DNA of 64,000 nucleotides from Paractinoplanes ovalisporus (GTDB taxonomy: Bacteria > Actinomycetota > Actinomycetes > Mycobacteriales > Micromonosporaceae): contig NZ_JAENHP010000001.1 in the NCBI RefSeq assembly GCF_016834655.1, positions 806,001 through 870,000 of the forward strand, read 5' to 3'. The translations under genes and the position numbers were made by a program. Positions 24,658 to 34,511 of this stretch are shown piece by piece. Below the pieces are notes generated by a model. The model was not told the DNA's origin and did not search any database. It was given only the letters and a program-made list of their open reading frames with translations. Numbering within the stretch: the stretch's first letter is position 1; every line of letters starts with the position of its first letter.

Positions 24658-25428
24658 ATGCGTCTCGCTCACATCACTGACCTGCATTTCGGGGCGGAGG
24701 AGCCGGACGTGGTGAGGGGCCTGCGCGACGACCTGGGCGGGATCAACGCGGATCGGGTGCTGGTCGGGGGTGACCTGACCATGCGGGCCCGCGACGAGCA
24801 GTTCGCCGCCGCGCGGGAGTTGCTGGATGAGATCGGGCGGCCGTGGACCAGCGTGCCCGGCAACCACGATCTGCCGCTCGACCGGCCGGCGCGGGCCTAC
24901 GGGAGCCTCGACGCGTACCGCGCGTTCATCGACCGGGAACCGGAACCCGCCGTACGGGAAAATGGTCTGCTACTGCTCGGGCTGAGCTCGCCGCGGCCGT
25001 ACCTCTGGAAGGGAGGCCGGGTCGACGGGGAGCAGCGCGCCCGGATCGCCGGGGAGTTCGCGTCGGCGGCCGAGCTCAAGGTGCTGATGCTGCATCATCC
25101 GGTGTTGCGGTCACCGCAGCGGCCCCGCGAGACGCTCGTGCGAGGTGCCGAGGCCGCGATCACGGCCGCGGCCCGGGCCGGTGTCGACGTGATCCTCTGT
25201 GGGCACGACCACGTGGCCGCGCAGGCTCGGATCGGCGGCGGAATGATCGGCGTGATGAGCGGGACGGCCTGCTCGTGGCGGGTGCGGGCGGGCGAGAGCC
25301 AGTCGTACACCGTGCTCGACCTCGACGGCGACCGGCTGCGGATCACGGTGCGGCACTGGCACGACGGCGGCTTCCGCGAGGCCCGCACGGCCGAGTGGCA
25401 CCGCACGAGCGACGGCTGGCACCCCTGA
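24658..25428 (+). CDS. Metallophosphoesterase (class III cyclic-nucleotide phosphodiesterase-like)
   Basis: A 256-residue cytoplasmic enzyme with the calcineurin-like motifs in order: DLHFG (DxH), GGDLT (GDxx), GNHD, LHHPV and GHDH. The arrangement resembles CpdA-type phosphodiesterases, but the substrate is not certain. ATG 24658 begins the first strand. Its last 48 bases form the first unit of a 55-bp tandem array that continues downstream, so the C terminus TAEWHRTSDGWHP is repeated after the stop. Confidence 0.9.
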   Translation: MRLAHITDLHFGAEEPDVVRGLRDDLGGINADRVLVGGDLTMRARDEQFAAARELLDEIGRPWTSVPGNHDLPLDRPARAYGSLDAYRAFIDREPEPAVRENGLLLLGLSSPRPYLWKGGRVDGEQRARIAGEFASAAELKVLMLHHPVLRSPQRPRETLVRGAEAAITAAARAGVDVILCGHDHVAAQARIGGGMIGVMSGTACSWRVRAGESQSYTVLDLDGDRLRITVRHWHDGGFREARTAEWHRTSDGWHP

Positions 25429-25590
25429 ACGCGACGCCCGCACGGCCGAGTGGCACCGCACGAGCGACGGCTGGCACCCCTGAACGCGACGCCCGCACGG
25501 CCGAGTGGCGACGTGCAGGCGACGGCTGGCACCCCTGAACGCGACGCCCGCACGGCCGAGTGGCGACGTGCAGGCGACGGCTGGCACCAA
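25381..25590. repeat. 55-bp tandem array duplicating the metallophosphoesterase 3' end
   Basis: Units start at 25381, 25436, 25491 and 25546. The first is the end of the coding sequence including its TGA; units 1 and 2 are identical, and 3 and 4 share a block change (GACGTGCAG for CACCGCACGAG). Because the stop codon is inside the unit, copy-number change would not alter the protein. The array ends just before the convergent diacylglycerol-kinase-like gene. Confidence 0.9.
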
Positions 25591-25597
25591 TAAGGCA

Positions 25598-26821
25598 CTA
25601 AGGCGCACCGGACGCCACGCGGACCAGGGCGTTCAGGTCGCGCCGGGTGAGGGCCGCGCCGGTGGCCAGCGGCGCGAGGTTCCGAGGCACCCGTACGCGC
25701 AAGGCGCCCGGCAACGAGGCGAAGCGCAACGGCGGCGTCAGCAGCAGCGCCTCCCCGTCCAGCCCGACCGGCACGTCAGCGCCGGAGTTCACCTCGAACG
25801 CGGACGCCGTCCACTCCCCCGCCGGCCGGGCGCCGCGGGCGGCCACGATGCCGAGCCGGCCCGTGTCGAGGCGGGGCCGCCCTCCGGCGCGACCGACGCG
25901 GGACAGGTCGTACGGGTTATTGGAGACCAGCACCAGGGTCACGCCGCTCACGGGGCGGCCGTCGGGGCCGTCGAACACCAGGTCGGGCGGCGGCGCGGTG
26001 GGGCCCAGCAGGTCGGGCAGCAGTCGTCCCCACGTGCGGAACTTGGCTCGGCGGTAGCCCTGGGAGCGCACCACCTCGGCGTACACCCCGAGCGAGGCGT
26101 TGTTGACGAACACCCGGTCGTTGACCCGCCCCAGGTCGACGAGCCGTTCGGCGCCGTCGGTGAACGCGTCGAGCGCGCCCGCCACGTCGGTGCGGTCGAG
26201 CCCCAGGTCGAGCGCGAAGTGGTTCCTGGTTCCGGCCGGGACGCAGACGTACGCGACCCCGTGGCGTATCGCCGTGGCGGCCACGAGCGCCTGCGAGCCG
26301 TCGCCACCGGCCATGCCGAGCACGTCGGCGCCGTCGCTCACGGCCTTCTCGGCCAGAGCGGCCAGGTCGTCGCCGGGCCCGAGCGTGACCACCTCGATGC
26401 CGCGCCGGGCGGCGGCCGCGGCCAGTCCGGCCCGTTCGGCCGCGCCGTCACCCGAGCGCGGGTTGATCAGCAGGACGCCGTGGCGGGCCGGTTCCGCGGG
26501 TTCGGCCCGGCTCTTGCGCGGGCCCAGCGCATAGCGGCCGGCGACGGCGAACACGACCAGCATGGCGGCCTGGGTGATGAACAGGGACAGGCCGAGCAGG
26601 ACGACCGTCAGCAGGCCGGCCGCCGCGGCCAGCACGGCGAGCACGCGCAGCAGGCCGCGACGGGTCAGGGCGTACCAGGCGGCCAGCGTCACCACGGTCA
26701 CGGCCAGCACGAACAGCACGAACGAGCCGAAGTGCCGGACCGCCGTCTCGAAACCCGCGGCCAGCGCCAGCAGCGGCGCGGCCAGGGCCACGACCGCGGC
26801 GGTGCGCCGGCCCGTGCTCAC
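25598..26821 (-). CDS. Diacylglycerol/sphingosine kinase-like protein with membrane N terminus
   Basis: A 407-residue protein. About 110 N-terminal residues contain three to four TM segments. A lipid-kinase (DAGK catalytic) domain follows, with INPRSGDG, the nucleotide-binding loop GMAGGDGSQALVA (family GGDGT) and a late GLDGEAL motif. It probably phosphorylates a lipid at the membrane; substrate unknown. GTG 26821 overlaps the stop of the upstream PBP gene (GTGA), so it is coupled to peptidoglycan synthesis genetically. Confidence 0.85.
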   Translation of the reverse strand: MSTGRRTAAVVALAAPLLALAAGFETAVRHFGSFVLFVLAVTVVTLAAWYALTRRGLLRVLAVLAAAAGLLTVVLLGLSLFITQAAMLVVFAVAGRYALGPRKSRAEPAEPARHGVLLINPRSGDGAAERAGLAAAAARRGIEVVTLGPGDDLAALAEKAVSDGADVLGMAGGDGSQALVAATAIRHGVAYVCVPAGTRNHFALDLGLDRTDVAGALDAFTDGAERLVDLGRVNDRVFVNNASLGVYAEVVRSQGYRRAKFRTWGRLLPDLLGPTAPPPDLVFDGPDGRPVSGVTLVLVSNNPYDLSRVGRAGGRPRLDTGRLGIVAARGARPAGEWTASAFEVNSGADVPVGLDGEALLLTPPLRFASLPGALRVRVPRNLAPLATGAALTRRDLNALVRVASGAP

Positions 26822-29250
26822 CGGGGCGGCCGGGGTGGCCCACCCGTCGGCGGGGTGGTCGGGGTGCCCGGCGGCGGGGTGGTCGGCTTGCCGCTGCTCA
26901 CGTTGATCACCACGACGCCGTTCTTCACCGTACGGCCGCTCGGTTCGGTGCCCGCCGCGGTGCCGGCCGGGCAGTCCGACTCGACCTCCTCGGCGCTGAT
27001 CACCGGATAGAAGCCGGCGTTCTCGAGCCGGTTGCGGGCGCTGCGCAGCGAGTCGCACTCGACGTCGGGGATGCGCCGCTGCTCGCCGTACACCAGTTTG
27101 CGGTTCTCCGGCCGTTTGAACTGGACGCTCGGTTTGCCTTCCATGTAGTCGGCGAGCGTGCGGTAGACGGCCGGGTTGACCTGGTCGTGGCGCAGCCGGT
27201 CCTTGTGGGCCTGGTAGTCGGGGTTGACCAGGTAGCCCGCGACGACCAGCGACGTGGTGCCGGCGATCAGCGAGGCCGTGCGGTCGCGGTCGGTGGTGCC
27301 GGTCTTGCCGAACACCGGGTGGTCGACGACGCCGCGCACCTGCCGGGCGGTGGCGCCGCCGCAGCTTCCCGTGCGGGCGCGGTCACCGACCGGGCAGCGG
27401 GCCGCGTCGAGCGCCGCCCGGGCCACGTCGACGCTGGTCGCCTGGACGCAGTGCGGCTTGCCGATGTCGAGCTTCTCGTTGTCGCGGGTGGTGATCTGCT
27501 CGATCGGGGTGGGATCGCAGTATTTGCCGTCGGCGGCCAGGGTGGCGTACGCGTTGGCCATGTCGAGCGGGGTGGTGGCCGAGACGCCCAGCGTGAACGC
27601 GCCCCACTGGTGCGAGTAGCCGTCCGAGGCCAGCTTGGCGTCGCTGGGGTCGCGGAACTTGATGCCGAACCGCTTGGCCACGTCGACCACGTTGTCGGCG
27701 CCGACGCGTTCCTCGAGCGGCACGAAGAAGGTGTTGATCGAGCGGCCGAACCCGGTCCACATGTTGTAGACGCCCTCGCCGCCGCCTCCGGAGTTCTGCG
27801 GGCACCAGAAGTGGCTGCCCGGGCAGGCGGAGTCGCTGCTGCGCTCGACGATGTATTTCGACCGGTAGAACTTCTCCGCCTTGATCGTGTATTGCAGCGG
27901 GTAGCCCTTCTCGAGCGCCGCGATCAGCGTGAAGATCTTCATGACCGAGCCGGCCTGGTAGCCGGTGATGTCACCGCCGCCGCTGAGCAGCGGGTTCACC
28001 GTGTTGGGGTAGGTCGCCTTGACGTCCTCGCGCCGCTTCGCCGGGTCGGAGGAGAGCGGGTTCTTCGAGTTGTCCAGGTTGTACTTGCGGTTGGTGGCGA
28101 GAAGCTTGACCTTTCCCGTACGGGGTTCGACCGCCGCCAGGAGCAGGGCGTTCTTGTTCTTCTCCTTGATCAGGTCGGCGATCCGCCCCCGGGCGTCCTT
28201 CGTCGCCTTGAGGTCGATCGTCGTGGTGATGCGGTAGCCGCCGCTCTTGAGACGCCGTTCCCGGTCGAACTGGGTGGCGCCGAACTCGGGCCGGTCCATC
28301 CACCAGCGGTAGAAGAAGTCGCAGAAGAAGCCCCAGTTGTTGTTCGCCACCGACACGCAGCCGTTGCCGACGGACTGGACCTTGCGCGGGATCGCCTCCT
28401 TCTTGGCGGCCTCGCCCTGCGCGGCGGTGATCGCGCCCGCCTCGACCATGCCGGGGATGACGTAGTTGTTGCGGCGCTGGCGGATCTCGTCGTAACCGTC
28501 GGCGGTGGTCGGGTCGTAGAAGGACGGCGCCCGCACGATCGCCGCGAGCAGCGCGGACTGGCCGATCGTCAGGTCTTTGGGCTTCTTGTTGAAGTAGACC
28601 TTGCTGGCCGCGAAGATCCCGTAGGTCGCCTTGCCGAACGGTGCCATGTTCAGGTAGCGCTCGAGAATCTGGTCCTTGCTGAACTTCTTCTCGACCTGCA
28701 TGGCGTACTTGATCTCGGTGACCTTGCGCTTGTTCGTGTCCTCGGTGGCCTTCACGACCTCGGACGGGCTGGTCGCGGAGTAGGCCAGCGACATGCGCAC
28801 CCACTGCATGGTGATCGTCGAGGCGCCCTGCTTGGAGTCGGACTTGCCGCTGTTGTTGACCACCGCGCGGGCGACACCCTTGAGGTCGACGCCGTTGTGG
28901 TTGTAGAAGTCGCGGTCCTCGGCGGCCACCATCGCGGCGATCATGTGCTTCGAGATGTCCTTCAGCCGGACATCGCTGCGGAACTCGTCGTAGAACTGGG
29001 CGATCTGGGTCTTGTTGTCGGAGGCATAGACGCGGGTGATCTGCGGGGAGGCGAAATCTTTGAGCTCACTCGGCAGGCTGGCGAACGCGTCACCGCCGGC
29101 CTTGGCCGTGAGCCCCGACATGGCCGCGACCGGGAAGGCCGCCGCGGCGACCACCACGCCCGCGACGAGACCGCACGTGAGCAGGGCGAACACGTTGAAG
29201 AAGATGTTGTGATCGCGCCTGCGGAACCAGGATCCCACCGAACCACCCAC
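26818..29250 (-). CDS. Class A penicillin-binding protein (transglycosylase/transpeptidase) with PASTA domain
   Basis: The 810-residue bifunctional cell-wall synthase has a cytoplasmic start, one TM anchor (FNVFALLTCGLVAGVVVAAA) and a GT51 domain (AAEDRDFYNHNGVDLKG, GASTITMQWVRMSL). The transpeptidase domain has SxxK in GSVMKIF, SxN in SINTFF and KTGTT. A C-terminal PASTA-like domain (about 715-790, RIPDVECDSLRSARNRLENA) and Pro-rich tail follow. GTG 29250 has AAGGACGAGG upstream. It polymerises and crosslinks peptidoglycan outside the membrane, and is coupled to the lipid-kinase-like gene. Confidence 0.93.
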   Translation of the reverse strand: MGGSVGSWFRRRDHNIFFNVFALLTCGLVAGVVVAAAAFPVAAMSGLTAKAGGDAFASLPSELKDFASPQITRVYASDNKTQIAQFYDEFRSDVRLKDISKHMIAAMVAAEDRDFYNHNGVDLKGVARAVVNNSGKSDSKQGASTITMQWVRMSLAYSATSPSEVVKATEDTNKRKVTEIKYAMQVEKKFSKDQILERYLNMAPFGKATYGIFAASKVYFNKKPKDLTIGQSALLAAIVRAPSFYDPTTADGYDEIRQRRNNYVIPGMVEAGAITAAQGEAAKKEAIPRKVQSVGNGCVSVANNNWGFFCDFFYRWWMDRPEFGATQFDRERRLKSGGYRITTTIDLKATKDARGRIADLIKEKNKNALLLAAVEPRTGKVKLLATNRKYNLDNSKNPLSSDPAKRREDVKATYPNTVNPLLSGGGDITGYQAGSVMKIFTLIAALEKGYPLQYTIKAEKFYRSKYIVERSSDSACPGSHFWCPQNSGGGGEGVYNMWTGFGRSINTFFVPLEERVGADNVVDVAKRFGIKFRDPSDAKLASDGYSHQWGAFTLGVSATTPLDMANAYATLAADGKYCDPTPIEQITTRDNEKLDIGKPHCVQATSVDVARAALDAARCPVGDRARTGSCGGATARQVRGVVDHPVFGKTGTTDRDRTASLIAGTTSLVVAGYLVNPDYQAHKDRLRHDQVNPAVYRTLADYMEGKPSVQFKRPENRKLVYGEQRRIPDVECDSLRSARNRLENAGFYPVISAEEVESDCPAGTAAGTEPSGRTVKNGVVVINVSSGKPTTPPPGTPTTPPTGGPPRPPR

Positions 29251-29396
29251 CCGTGCCTCGTCCTTCGTCGCCCGAAGCGAGCCCCGTCGATTTTCCCCTA
29301 CCTTGTCAAGACCGTGGGGGCCTCACCAGGGCAGGCGGCTTGGGAACGGACCCTACCTGAGCCGGAAGATCTAACGAGGCGACCGCGTCCCGGGTG

Positions 29397-30116
29397 CTAC
29401 TCGTCGCCGGGGTGGGGCAGGCCCAGGTCGGCCACCGCGTTGTCGAAGGCGTCGAAGTGGGCGTCGACGGCGGTCATCGCGGTGGCGCCGTCGCCGGCCA
29501 GGATCGCCTCCAGGATGGGGCGGTGCACGCGGCACATCATGTCCTGGTAGCCCTCGATGCGTTCCAGGATCACCCGCCGCTGGGAGAACGTGCGGCGCAG
29601 GGCCACACCCAGGGCGTCGGCGAAGAACCGGATCGACGGGTTGCCCGAGGCGCGCAGCAGGGCGTCGTGGAAGTCGAAGTCGGCCTGTTCCGAGGTGGCG
29701 CTGTCGGGGTTCGACTCGATGACGTCGAGCGCGATGTGCATGTGCGCGATGTCGAGATGGTTACGCTGCGCGGCCGCCTCGCGGGCGGCCTGGCGTTCGA
29801 GCGCCACCCGTACGGACTGCAGGGACCCGGTGCTCTGGTGGGAGAGCGCGAGCCCGATCGTGAGCGCATTGCCCAGGCGGGACGGGTCGAGCTCCTGCAC
29901 GTAGGTGCCGGCGCCGGTCTGGCGGCGCAGCACGCCGAGCGCCTCGAGCGTGCCGAGCCGGTCACGCAGCAGGGTGCGGGAGACGCCCAGCTCCTCGCTG
30001 AGCAGGCGTTCTCCGGGGATGCGCTTGCCGACGCCGACCGAGCGGAGACGTTCGACGAGTGCGTTGGTGACCGGGTCGCCGTAACCCACGGCCGGGACGA
30101 TCGGCGCTGCGCCCAC
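29397..30116 (-). CDS. GntR-family regulator, FadR/FCD subfamily
   Basis: A 239-residue repressor-type protein. The wHTH is LVERLRSVGVGKRIPGERLL and SEELGVSRTLLRDRLGTLEA; an all-helical FCD ligand domain follows (ADFDFHDALLRASGNPSIRF, then MMCRVHRPILEAI with metal-binding His). GTG 30116 is supported by GGGGGAG just upstream. It is divergent from the ABC-importer/catabolic operon and is its likely regulator; the effector would be a carboxylate or acyl-CoA from that pathway (inference). Confidence 0.9.
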   Translation of the reverse strand: MGAAPIVPAVGYGDPVTNALVERLRSVGVGKRIPGERLLSEELGVSRTLLRDRLGTLEALGVLRRQTGAGTYVQELDPSRLGNALTIGLALSHQSTGSLQSVRVALERQAAREAAAQRNHLDIAHMHIALDVIESNPDSATSEQADFDFHDALLRASGNPSIRFFADALGVALRRTFSQRRVILERIEGYQDMMCRVHRPILEAILAGDGATAMTAVDAHFDAFDNAVADLGLPHPGDE

Positions 30117-30136
30117 GATCGGCTCCCCCTGTGCTC

Positions 30137-30363
30137 GAAGTGGCACTACCAATGTGATGAGGCACCATACCAATCGACCGCGATAGGTGCACCACCCTCG
30201 CCGCGTTGGTTACAGAGTGTCGACGGATTTTACGTGCGCGTCACGGCTTACAGGGTTTTACCGCACGATAAACAGGGCTTTGCCCGTCTTCAATTTCGGG
30301 CCGACGGCGGTATTGCCATTGCGAGCAAGTGGTCATACCGTTACGCCACCTGGTGGTACAGGT
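30137..30363. promoter_or_regulatory. Divergent control region with candidate GntR operators
   Basis: Next to the regulator gene are two related sequences, TGGCACTACCAAT and GGCACCATACCAAT. Nearer the operon are GGTCATACC (30331-30339) and the perfect inverted repeat ACCTG-GTGGTA-CAGGT (30348-30363). FCD-type regulators bind short TGGT..ACCA-like palindromes. The second group would sit over the operon promoter and the first over the regulator's own start. No clear -10/-35 pair could be assigned. Confidence 0.45.
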
Positions 30364-30409
30364 CACAACGCCTGTGCCGCCCGGAAGTCCTCGAGATCTA
30401 GGAGTGGGT

Positions 30410-31969
30410 ATGGCGATACGCAGAACTCGCCGGGGGCGCATGGCCGTCGCCCTCGTCGCCGGCCTCGCGATAGCGGCGCTCTCCGCGTGCACCACCTCGG
30501 CTCAGAACCAGAGCACCAGCACGGCGTCGGACACGCTGACCATCGCGATCCCGCCCGGCATCAACAGCCTCGCGCTGCCGACGAACTGTTCCTCGCCGCT
30601 GTTCTCGCTGACGTACGCGTCGCTGATCAACGTGACGGCGGACGGGTCGTACGGGCCGGGCCTGGCCGAGTCGTGGTCGTACGCGAACAACAACACCGAG
30701 TTCACGCTCAAGATGCGTACGGGCCTGAAGTTCGCCGACGGCACCGAACTGAACGCGCAGAGCGTCGTCGACACGCTGAAGTACTTCCAGACCACCCCCG
30801 GCCTCAACCAGGGCTACCTCAAGCCGTTCACCTCGATCACCGCGTCCGACGCGTCCACCGTCGTGATCAAGTACGCGGAGCCGTTCATCGGCATGGAGAC
30901 GCTGCTCGCGAACGACGGCGAGTGCAACAACGGCATGATGATCTCGAAGGCGGGCCTGGCCGAGCCGGCCAAGATGGGCACCGCCACGTTCGGCGCCGGC
31001 CCGTACACGCTCGACGCGGCCAACACGGTCTCGGGCGACCACTACACGCTGGTCCCGAACCCCAACTACTACGACACCGCGAGCCAGCACTGGAAGAAGG
31101 TCGTGCTGCGGGTCTTCTCGAATGCCACCACGGCGCTCGACGCGGTCAAGAGCGGCCAGATCCAGGTCTCCACGGTCAACGACGGCACGCTGGTGCCCGC
31201 GGCCGAGGCGGCCGGGGTCGACGTCGCCGACGGGCAGCGCCTGGGCGCGGGCCTGATGATCTGGGACCGCGACGGCACGCTCACCCCGGCGCTGAAGAAC
31301 GAGAAGGTGCGCCAGGCGATGCAGTACGCCATCGACCGGCCCAACCTGGCCAAGGTGCTCGGCCCCCGGTACAAGGCGTTCGACCAGTTCGTGCCCGACG
31401 GTTACACCGGCTACGACGAGTCGCTGGTCGGCAAATACCCGTACGACCCGGCCAAGGCCAAGGCGCTGCTGGCCGAGGGCGGCTTCCCGAGCGGCTTCAA
31501 GCTGACCGTGGCCACCGACGCGGCCGACGCCGGGGCGGCCAACATGGCCCAGGCCGTGGCCCAGCAGTGGAAGGCGGTCGGCATCGACACCACGATCACG
31601 CCGATCACCGCGGGCAGCTACTTCACCGAGGTCGGGCAGAAGAAGTACTCGGTCGGCGCGGTCAGCTACGCGCTGCTCGGTGACGTCTACTTCGACGCCG
31701 TCCGCCTGACCAAGGACCCGTACGCCGACGTGTGGAACCCGTTCCACCCGCAGGACTCCGAGGTCGACGCCGCGTACGACAAGCTCGCCCGCGCCTCCGA
31801 GACCGACCTGCCCGCCCTGTCGGTCGAGTTCAACAAGCTGATCACCCAGAAGGCATGGTTCGTCCCGGTAGCCGAGGCCCCGGCGACGCTCTACTCGAAG
31901 GGTGTCGAGGTCGGCAAGTCGGCCCTGCTCGGCCAGTTCGATTACATCTCCTGGAAAGCCACGTCCTGA
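30410..31969 (+). CDS. ABC importer substrate-binding lipoprotein, family 5 (Dpp/Opp type)
   Basis: A 519-residue lipoprotein with lipobox LSAC after an Arg-rich signal peptide. It has the SBP_bac_5 features FTLKMRTGLKFADGTELNAQ and VRQAMQYAIDRPNLAKVL, plus the YPYDPAKAKALLAEGGF loop. ATG 30410 follows TAGGAGTGGGT. It captures the substrate for the downstream permeases and ATPases. Family members bind peptides, nickel, sugars or other solutes; the neighbouring catabolic genes argue for an ester or acid rather than a peptide. Confidence 0.92.
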   Translation: MAIRRTRRGRMAVALVAGLAIAALSACTTSAQNQSTSTASDTLTIAIPPGINSLALPTNCSSPLFSLTYASLINVTADGSYGPGLAESWSYANNNTEFTLKMRTGLKFADGTELNAQSVVDTLKYFQTTPGLNQGYLKPFTSITASDASTVVIKYAEPFIGMETLLANDGECNNGMMISKAGLAEPAKMGTATFGAGPYTLDAANTVSGDHYTLVPNPNYYDTASQHWKKVVLRVFSNATTALDAVKSGQIQVSTVNDGTLVPAAEAAGVDVADGQRLGAGLMIWDRDGTLTPALKNEKVRQAMQYAIDRPNLAKVLGPRYKAFDQFVPDGYTGYDESLVGKYPYDPAKAKALLAEGGFPSGFKLTVATDAADAGAANMAQAVAQQWKAVGIDTTITPITAGSYFTEVGQKKYSVGAVSYALLGDVYFDAVRLTKDPYADVWNPFHPQDSEVDAAYDKLARASETDLPALSVEFNKLITQKAWFVPVAEAPATLYSKGVEVGKSALLGQFDYISWKATS

Positions 31970-32031
31970 TCCGGTGCGCCGGCCGGGCCCCTTTTCCAGC
32001 CCGGCCGGCTCCGATCGGAGGTTCGATCACC

Positions 32032-32973
32032 GTGTTACGTCTCGTCGGCGGACGCGCCCTGATGGCCGTACCGCTCCTGTTCATCGTCTCGATCCTGAGC
32101 TTCGTGCTGGCGTCGTTCACGCCGGGCAGCATCGCCGCGTCGATCCTCGGCACCGGCGCCACCCCCGAGCAGATCGCGCGCGTCGAGCAGCAGCTCGGAA
32201 CCGACAGACCAGTTCTTTCCCAGTACGGGGACTGGCTCGCGGCCGCCGTCCGCGGTGACCTCGGCTCCTCGCTGTTCAACGGGGAATCGGTGACCGCCCT
32301 GCTCGCCAGCCGGATGTCGATCACGCTGTCGCTGGCGATCGCGGCCCTGCTCTTCGCGGTGGTGCTCGGCGTCGCCCTGGGCGCGTTCAGCGCGATCCGG
32401 GGCGGGATCGCGGCCCGCATCACCGACGGCCTGTCCGTGCTGCTGATGAGCGTCCCCAACTTCTGGTTCGCCACGATCCTGCTGGCGGTCCTGGCCGTCC
32501 AGCTCGGCCTGTTCTCGGTCTCGGGCTACGTGCCGTTCGGCGTCTCGCCCCGGGACTGGGTGGCGTCGCTGTTCCTGCCGGTGATCGCCTTGATGGTGGG
32601 TTCGATGGCGTCGCTCGCCCTGAACACCCGCAGCGAGATGCTGACCGTGCTCAAGGCCGACTTCGTGAAGAGCCTGCGCGCCAACGGCATCCCGGTCGCC
32701 CGGATCCTGTTCGTGCACACGCTGCGCAACGCGGCCGCGCCGCTGCTGCCGGTGGTCGGGCTGCTGTTCGTGGGCCTGCTCGGCGGCACCGTGCTGATGG
32801 AGCAGATCTTCGGGATGGGCGGGCTGGGCGCGCTCGCCGTCACCGCCACCACCCAGCACGACCTGCCGGTCATCCAGGGGATCGTCGTCTTCTACACGCT
32901 CGCCGTGATCGTCGTCTTCCTGGTGCTGGACGTGCTCGTGTCCTACGTCAACCCGAAGGTGAGGGCGTCGTGA
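32032..32973 (+). CDS. ABC importer permease, DppB type
   Basis: A 313-residue membrane protein with six TM segments. The DppB-type N terminus (LGTGATPEQIARVEQQLGTD) is followed by the EAA loop KADFVKSLRANGIPVARILF. GTG 32032 has CGGAGG upstream. Its TGA overlaps the GTG start of the next gene at 32970. It pairs with the permease half of the fused neighbour to form the channel. Confidence 0.92.
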   Translation: MLRLVGGRALMAVPLLFIVSILSFVLASFTPGSIAASILGTGATPEQIARVEQQLGTDRPVLSQYGDWLAAAVRGDLGSSLFNGESVTALLASRMSITLSLAIAALLFAVVLGVALGAFSAIRGGIAARITDGLSVLLMSVPNFWFATILLAVLAVQLGLFSVSGYVPFGVSPRDWVASLFLPVIALMVGSMASLALNTRSEMLTVLKADFVKSLRANGIPVARILFVHTLRNAAAPLLPVVGLLFVGLLGGTVLMEQIFGMGGLGALAVTATTQHDLPVIQGIVVFYTLAVIVVFLVLDVLVSYVNPKVRAS

Positions 32974-34511
32974 CCGTCCCCGTTCCGCCCCCGACCGGCC
33001 GGCCCCACCTGTTCCGCCTGCTGCTGCGCCAGCCCCTGGCCGTGGCCTGCCTGGCGATCATCACGGTGGTCGTGCTCGGCAGCGTCTTCGCCAGCCTGGT
33101 CGCGCCCTACGATCCGTACGCGCAGGATCTCTCCAACATCCTGAGCGGGCCGAGCAGCGCACACTGGCTGGGCACCGACGCGCTCGGCCGCGACGTGCTG
33201 AGCCGCATCCTGTACGGCGGACGGGTCACGCTGTTCGGCACGCTGCAAGCCGTGGTGACGTACGTGGTCATCGGGGTCTCGATCGGCCTGATCGCGGGAA
33301 CGATCGGGGGCATCGTCGACTCGATCCTGATGCGGCTCGCCGACGTCATCCAGTCCATCCCGGCCCTGATCACGCTGCTGGTGGTGCTCGCGGTGTTCGG
33401 CCGCAGCGAGACCGCGGCCATGGTCAGCTTCGGCATCTTCGCGTCGGCCGGCCTGATGCGCGTGGTCCGGGGCGTCAGCATGATCACCCGCACCGAACCG
33501 TACGTGGCCGCCGGTGTGGTGGCCGGGCTCGGGCCGTTCCAGATCCTGTGGCGGCACATCCGCCCGGCCGTGATCGGTCCGGTGCTCACGCAGGTGTCGC
33601 TGTTCGCGGGCATCGCGATGCTGGTCGAGGCGTCGCTCGGCTTCCTCAACCTGGGCGTGCTGCCGCCGGCCGCGAGCTGGGGCAACCTGGTGTCGGACGC
33701 GCAGCTGGCCATCAACCGGCAGCAGTGGTTGCTGGTGCCGACGGGCGGAATCGTGGCGCTGATGTGTCTGTGCCTGACGTTGCTCGGCATAGCGTTGCGC
33801 GACACGTACTCCAGCAAGTCGACCTCCAGCGGCCGGTCCCTGAGCAGTTGGCGCGCGTTCGCCGCCACCATGCGCCGCGAGCCCGCCACATCCTCACCCG
33901 CGTCGCCGGGCACGCCCCCACCCTCGCCCTCGCCCTCGCCCTCACGCGAGGCTCCCCTGCTCGTGGTGGAGAACCTTTCCGTTGCGGTTGGGGACCTCAC
34001 GCTGGTGGACAAGGTCAGCTTCACCGTCGGGCGGGGTGAGACGATCGGCATCGTCGGTGAGAGCGGCTGCGGCAAGTCGATGACCGTGTCGGGCCTGCTG
34101 CGCGTGCCGCCGCCGGGGGCCACCATCTCGGCGAGCCGGCTCTCCCTCGCCGGCTCCCCTGCCACCGGTGACAAGGCCCGGACCGCCGCGAGCGAACAGT
34201 CGCTGGATCTGTTGGGCTCAGCGAGCAGCAGATGCACAAGGTGCGGGGCAAACGGATCGCCTACATCTCGCAGGAACCGATTTCGAGCCTCGACCCGTTG
34301 CACGTCGCCGGGCGCCAGGTCGCTGAGGCCGTACGGGCTCATCGCGGGGTTTCGCGGGCCGAGGCCAAGCGCATCGCGTTGGAGCTTCTGGCTTCCGTAC
34401 GGCTACCCGACCCGGAAGCAGTCTATGCGAAGTATCCGCACGAGATGTCGGGCGGCATGGCCCAGCGCGTGGCCATCGCCCGCGCGCTGGCCGGCGAGCC
34501 GGAGCTGCTGA
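32970..34511 (+). CDS. Fused DppC-type permease and DppD-type ATPase, interrupted by a frameshift near 34217
   Basis: Residues 1-280 form a DppC permease ([23 protein letters not shown]-like loop [20 protein letters not shown]). A Pro/Ser-rich linker (about 305-330) joins an ATPase start ([20 protein letters not shown]) with Walker [14 protein letters not shown]. After SLDLLG the frame runs into non-family sequence; the correct continuation is in the frame opening at 34232. Restoring one base near 34217 would rejoin them. The in-frame tail to 34511 is not real ATPase. Permease/ATPase fusions of this type are known. The break is a real mutation or a sequencing error. Confidence 0.8.
   Translation: MTVPVPPPTGRPHLFRLLLRQPLAVACLAIITVVVLGSVFASLVAPYDPYAQDLSNILSGPSSAHWLGTDALGRDVLSRILYGGRVTLFGTLQAVVTYVVIGVSIGLIAGTIGGIVDSILMRLADVIQSIPALITLLVVLAVFGRSETAAMVSFGIFASAGLMRVVRGVSMITRTEPYVAAGVVAGLGPFQILWRHIRPAVIGPVLTQVSLFAGIAMLVEASLGFLNLGVLPPAASWGNLVSDAQLAINRQQWLLVPTGGIVALMCLCLTLLGIALRDTYSSKSTSSGRSLSSWRAFAATMRREPATSSPASPGTPPPSPSPSPSREAPLLVVENLSVAVGDLTLVDKVSFTVGRGETIGIVGESGCGKSMTVSGLLRVPPPGATISASRLSLAGSPATGDKARTAASEQSLDLLGSASSRCTRCGANGSPTSRRNRFRASTRCTSPGARSLRPYGLIAGFRGPRPSASRWSFWLPYGYPTRKQSMRSIRTRCRAAWPSAWPSPARWPASRSC

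Noticed and set aside
30187..31683. Alternative plus-strand frame across the substrate-binding protein
   Set aside because: Overlaps a clear lipoprotein gene in another frame and has no motif.
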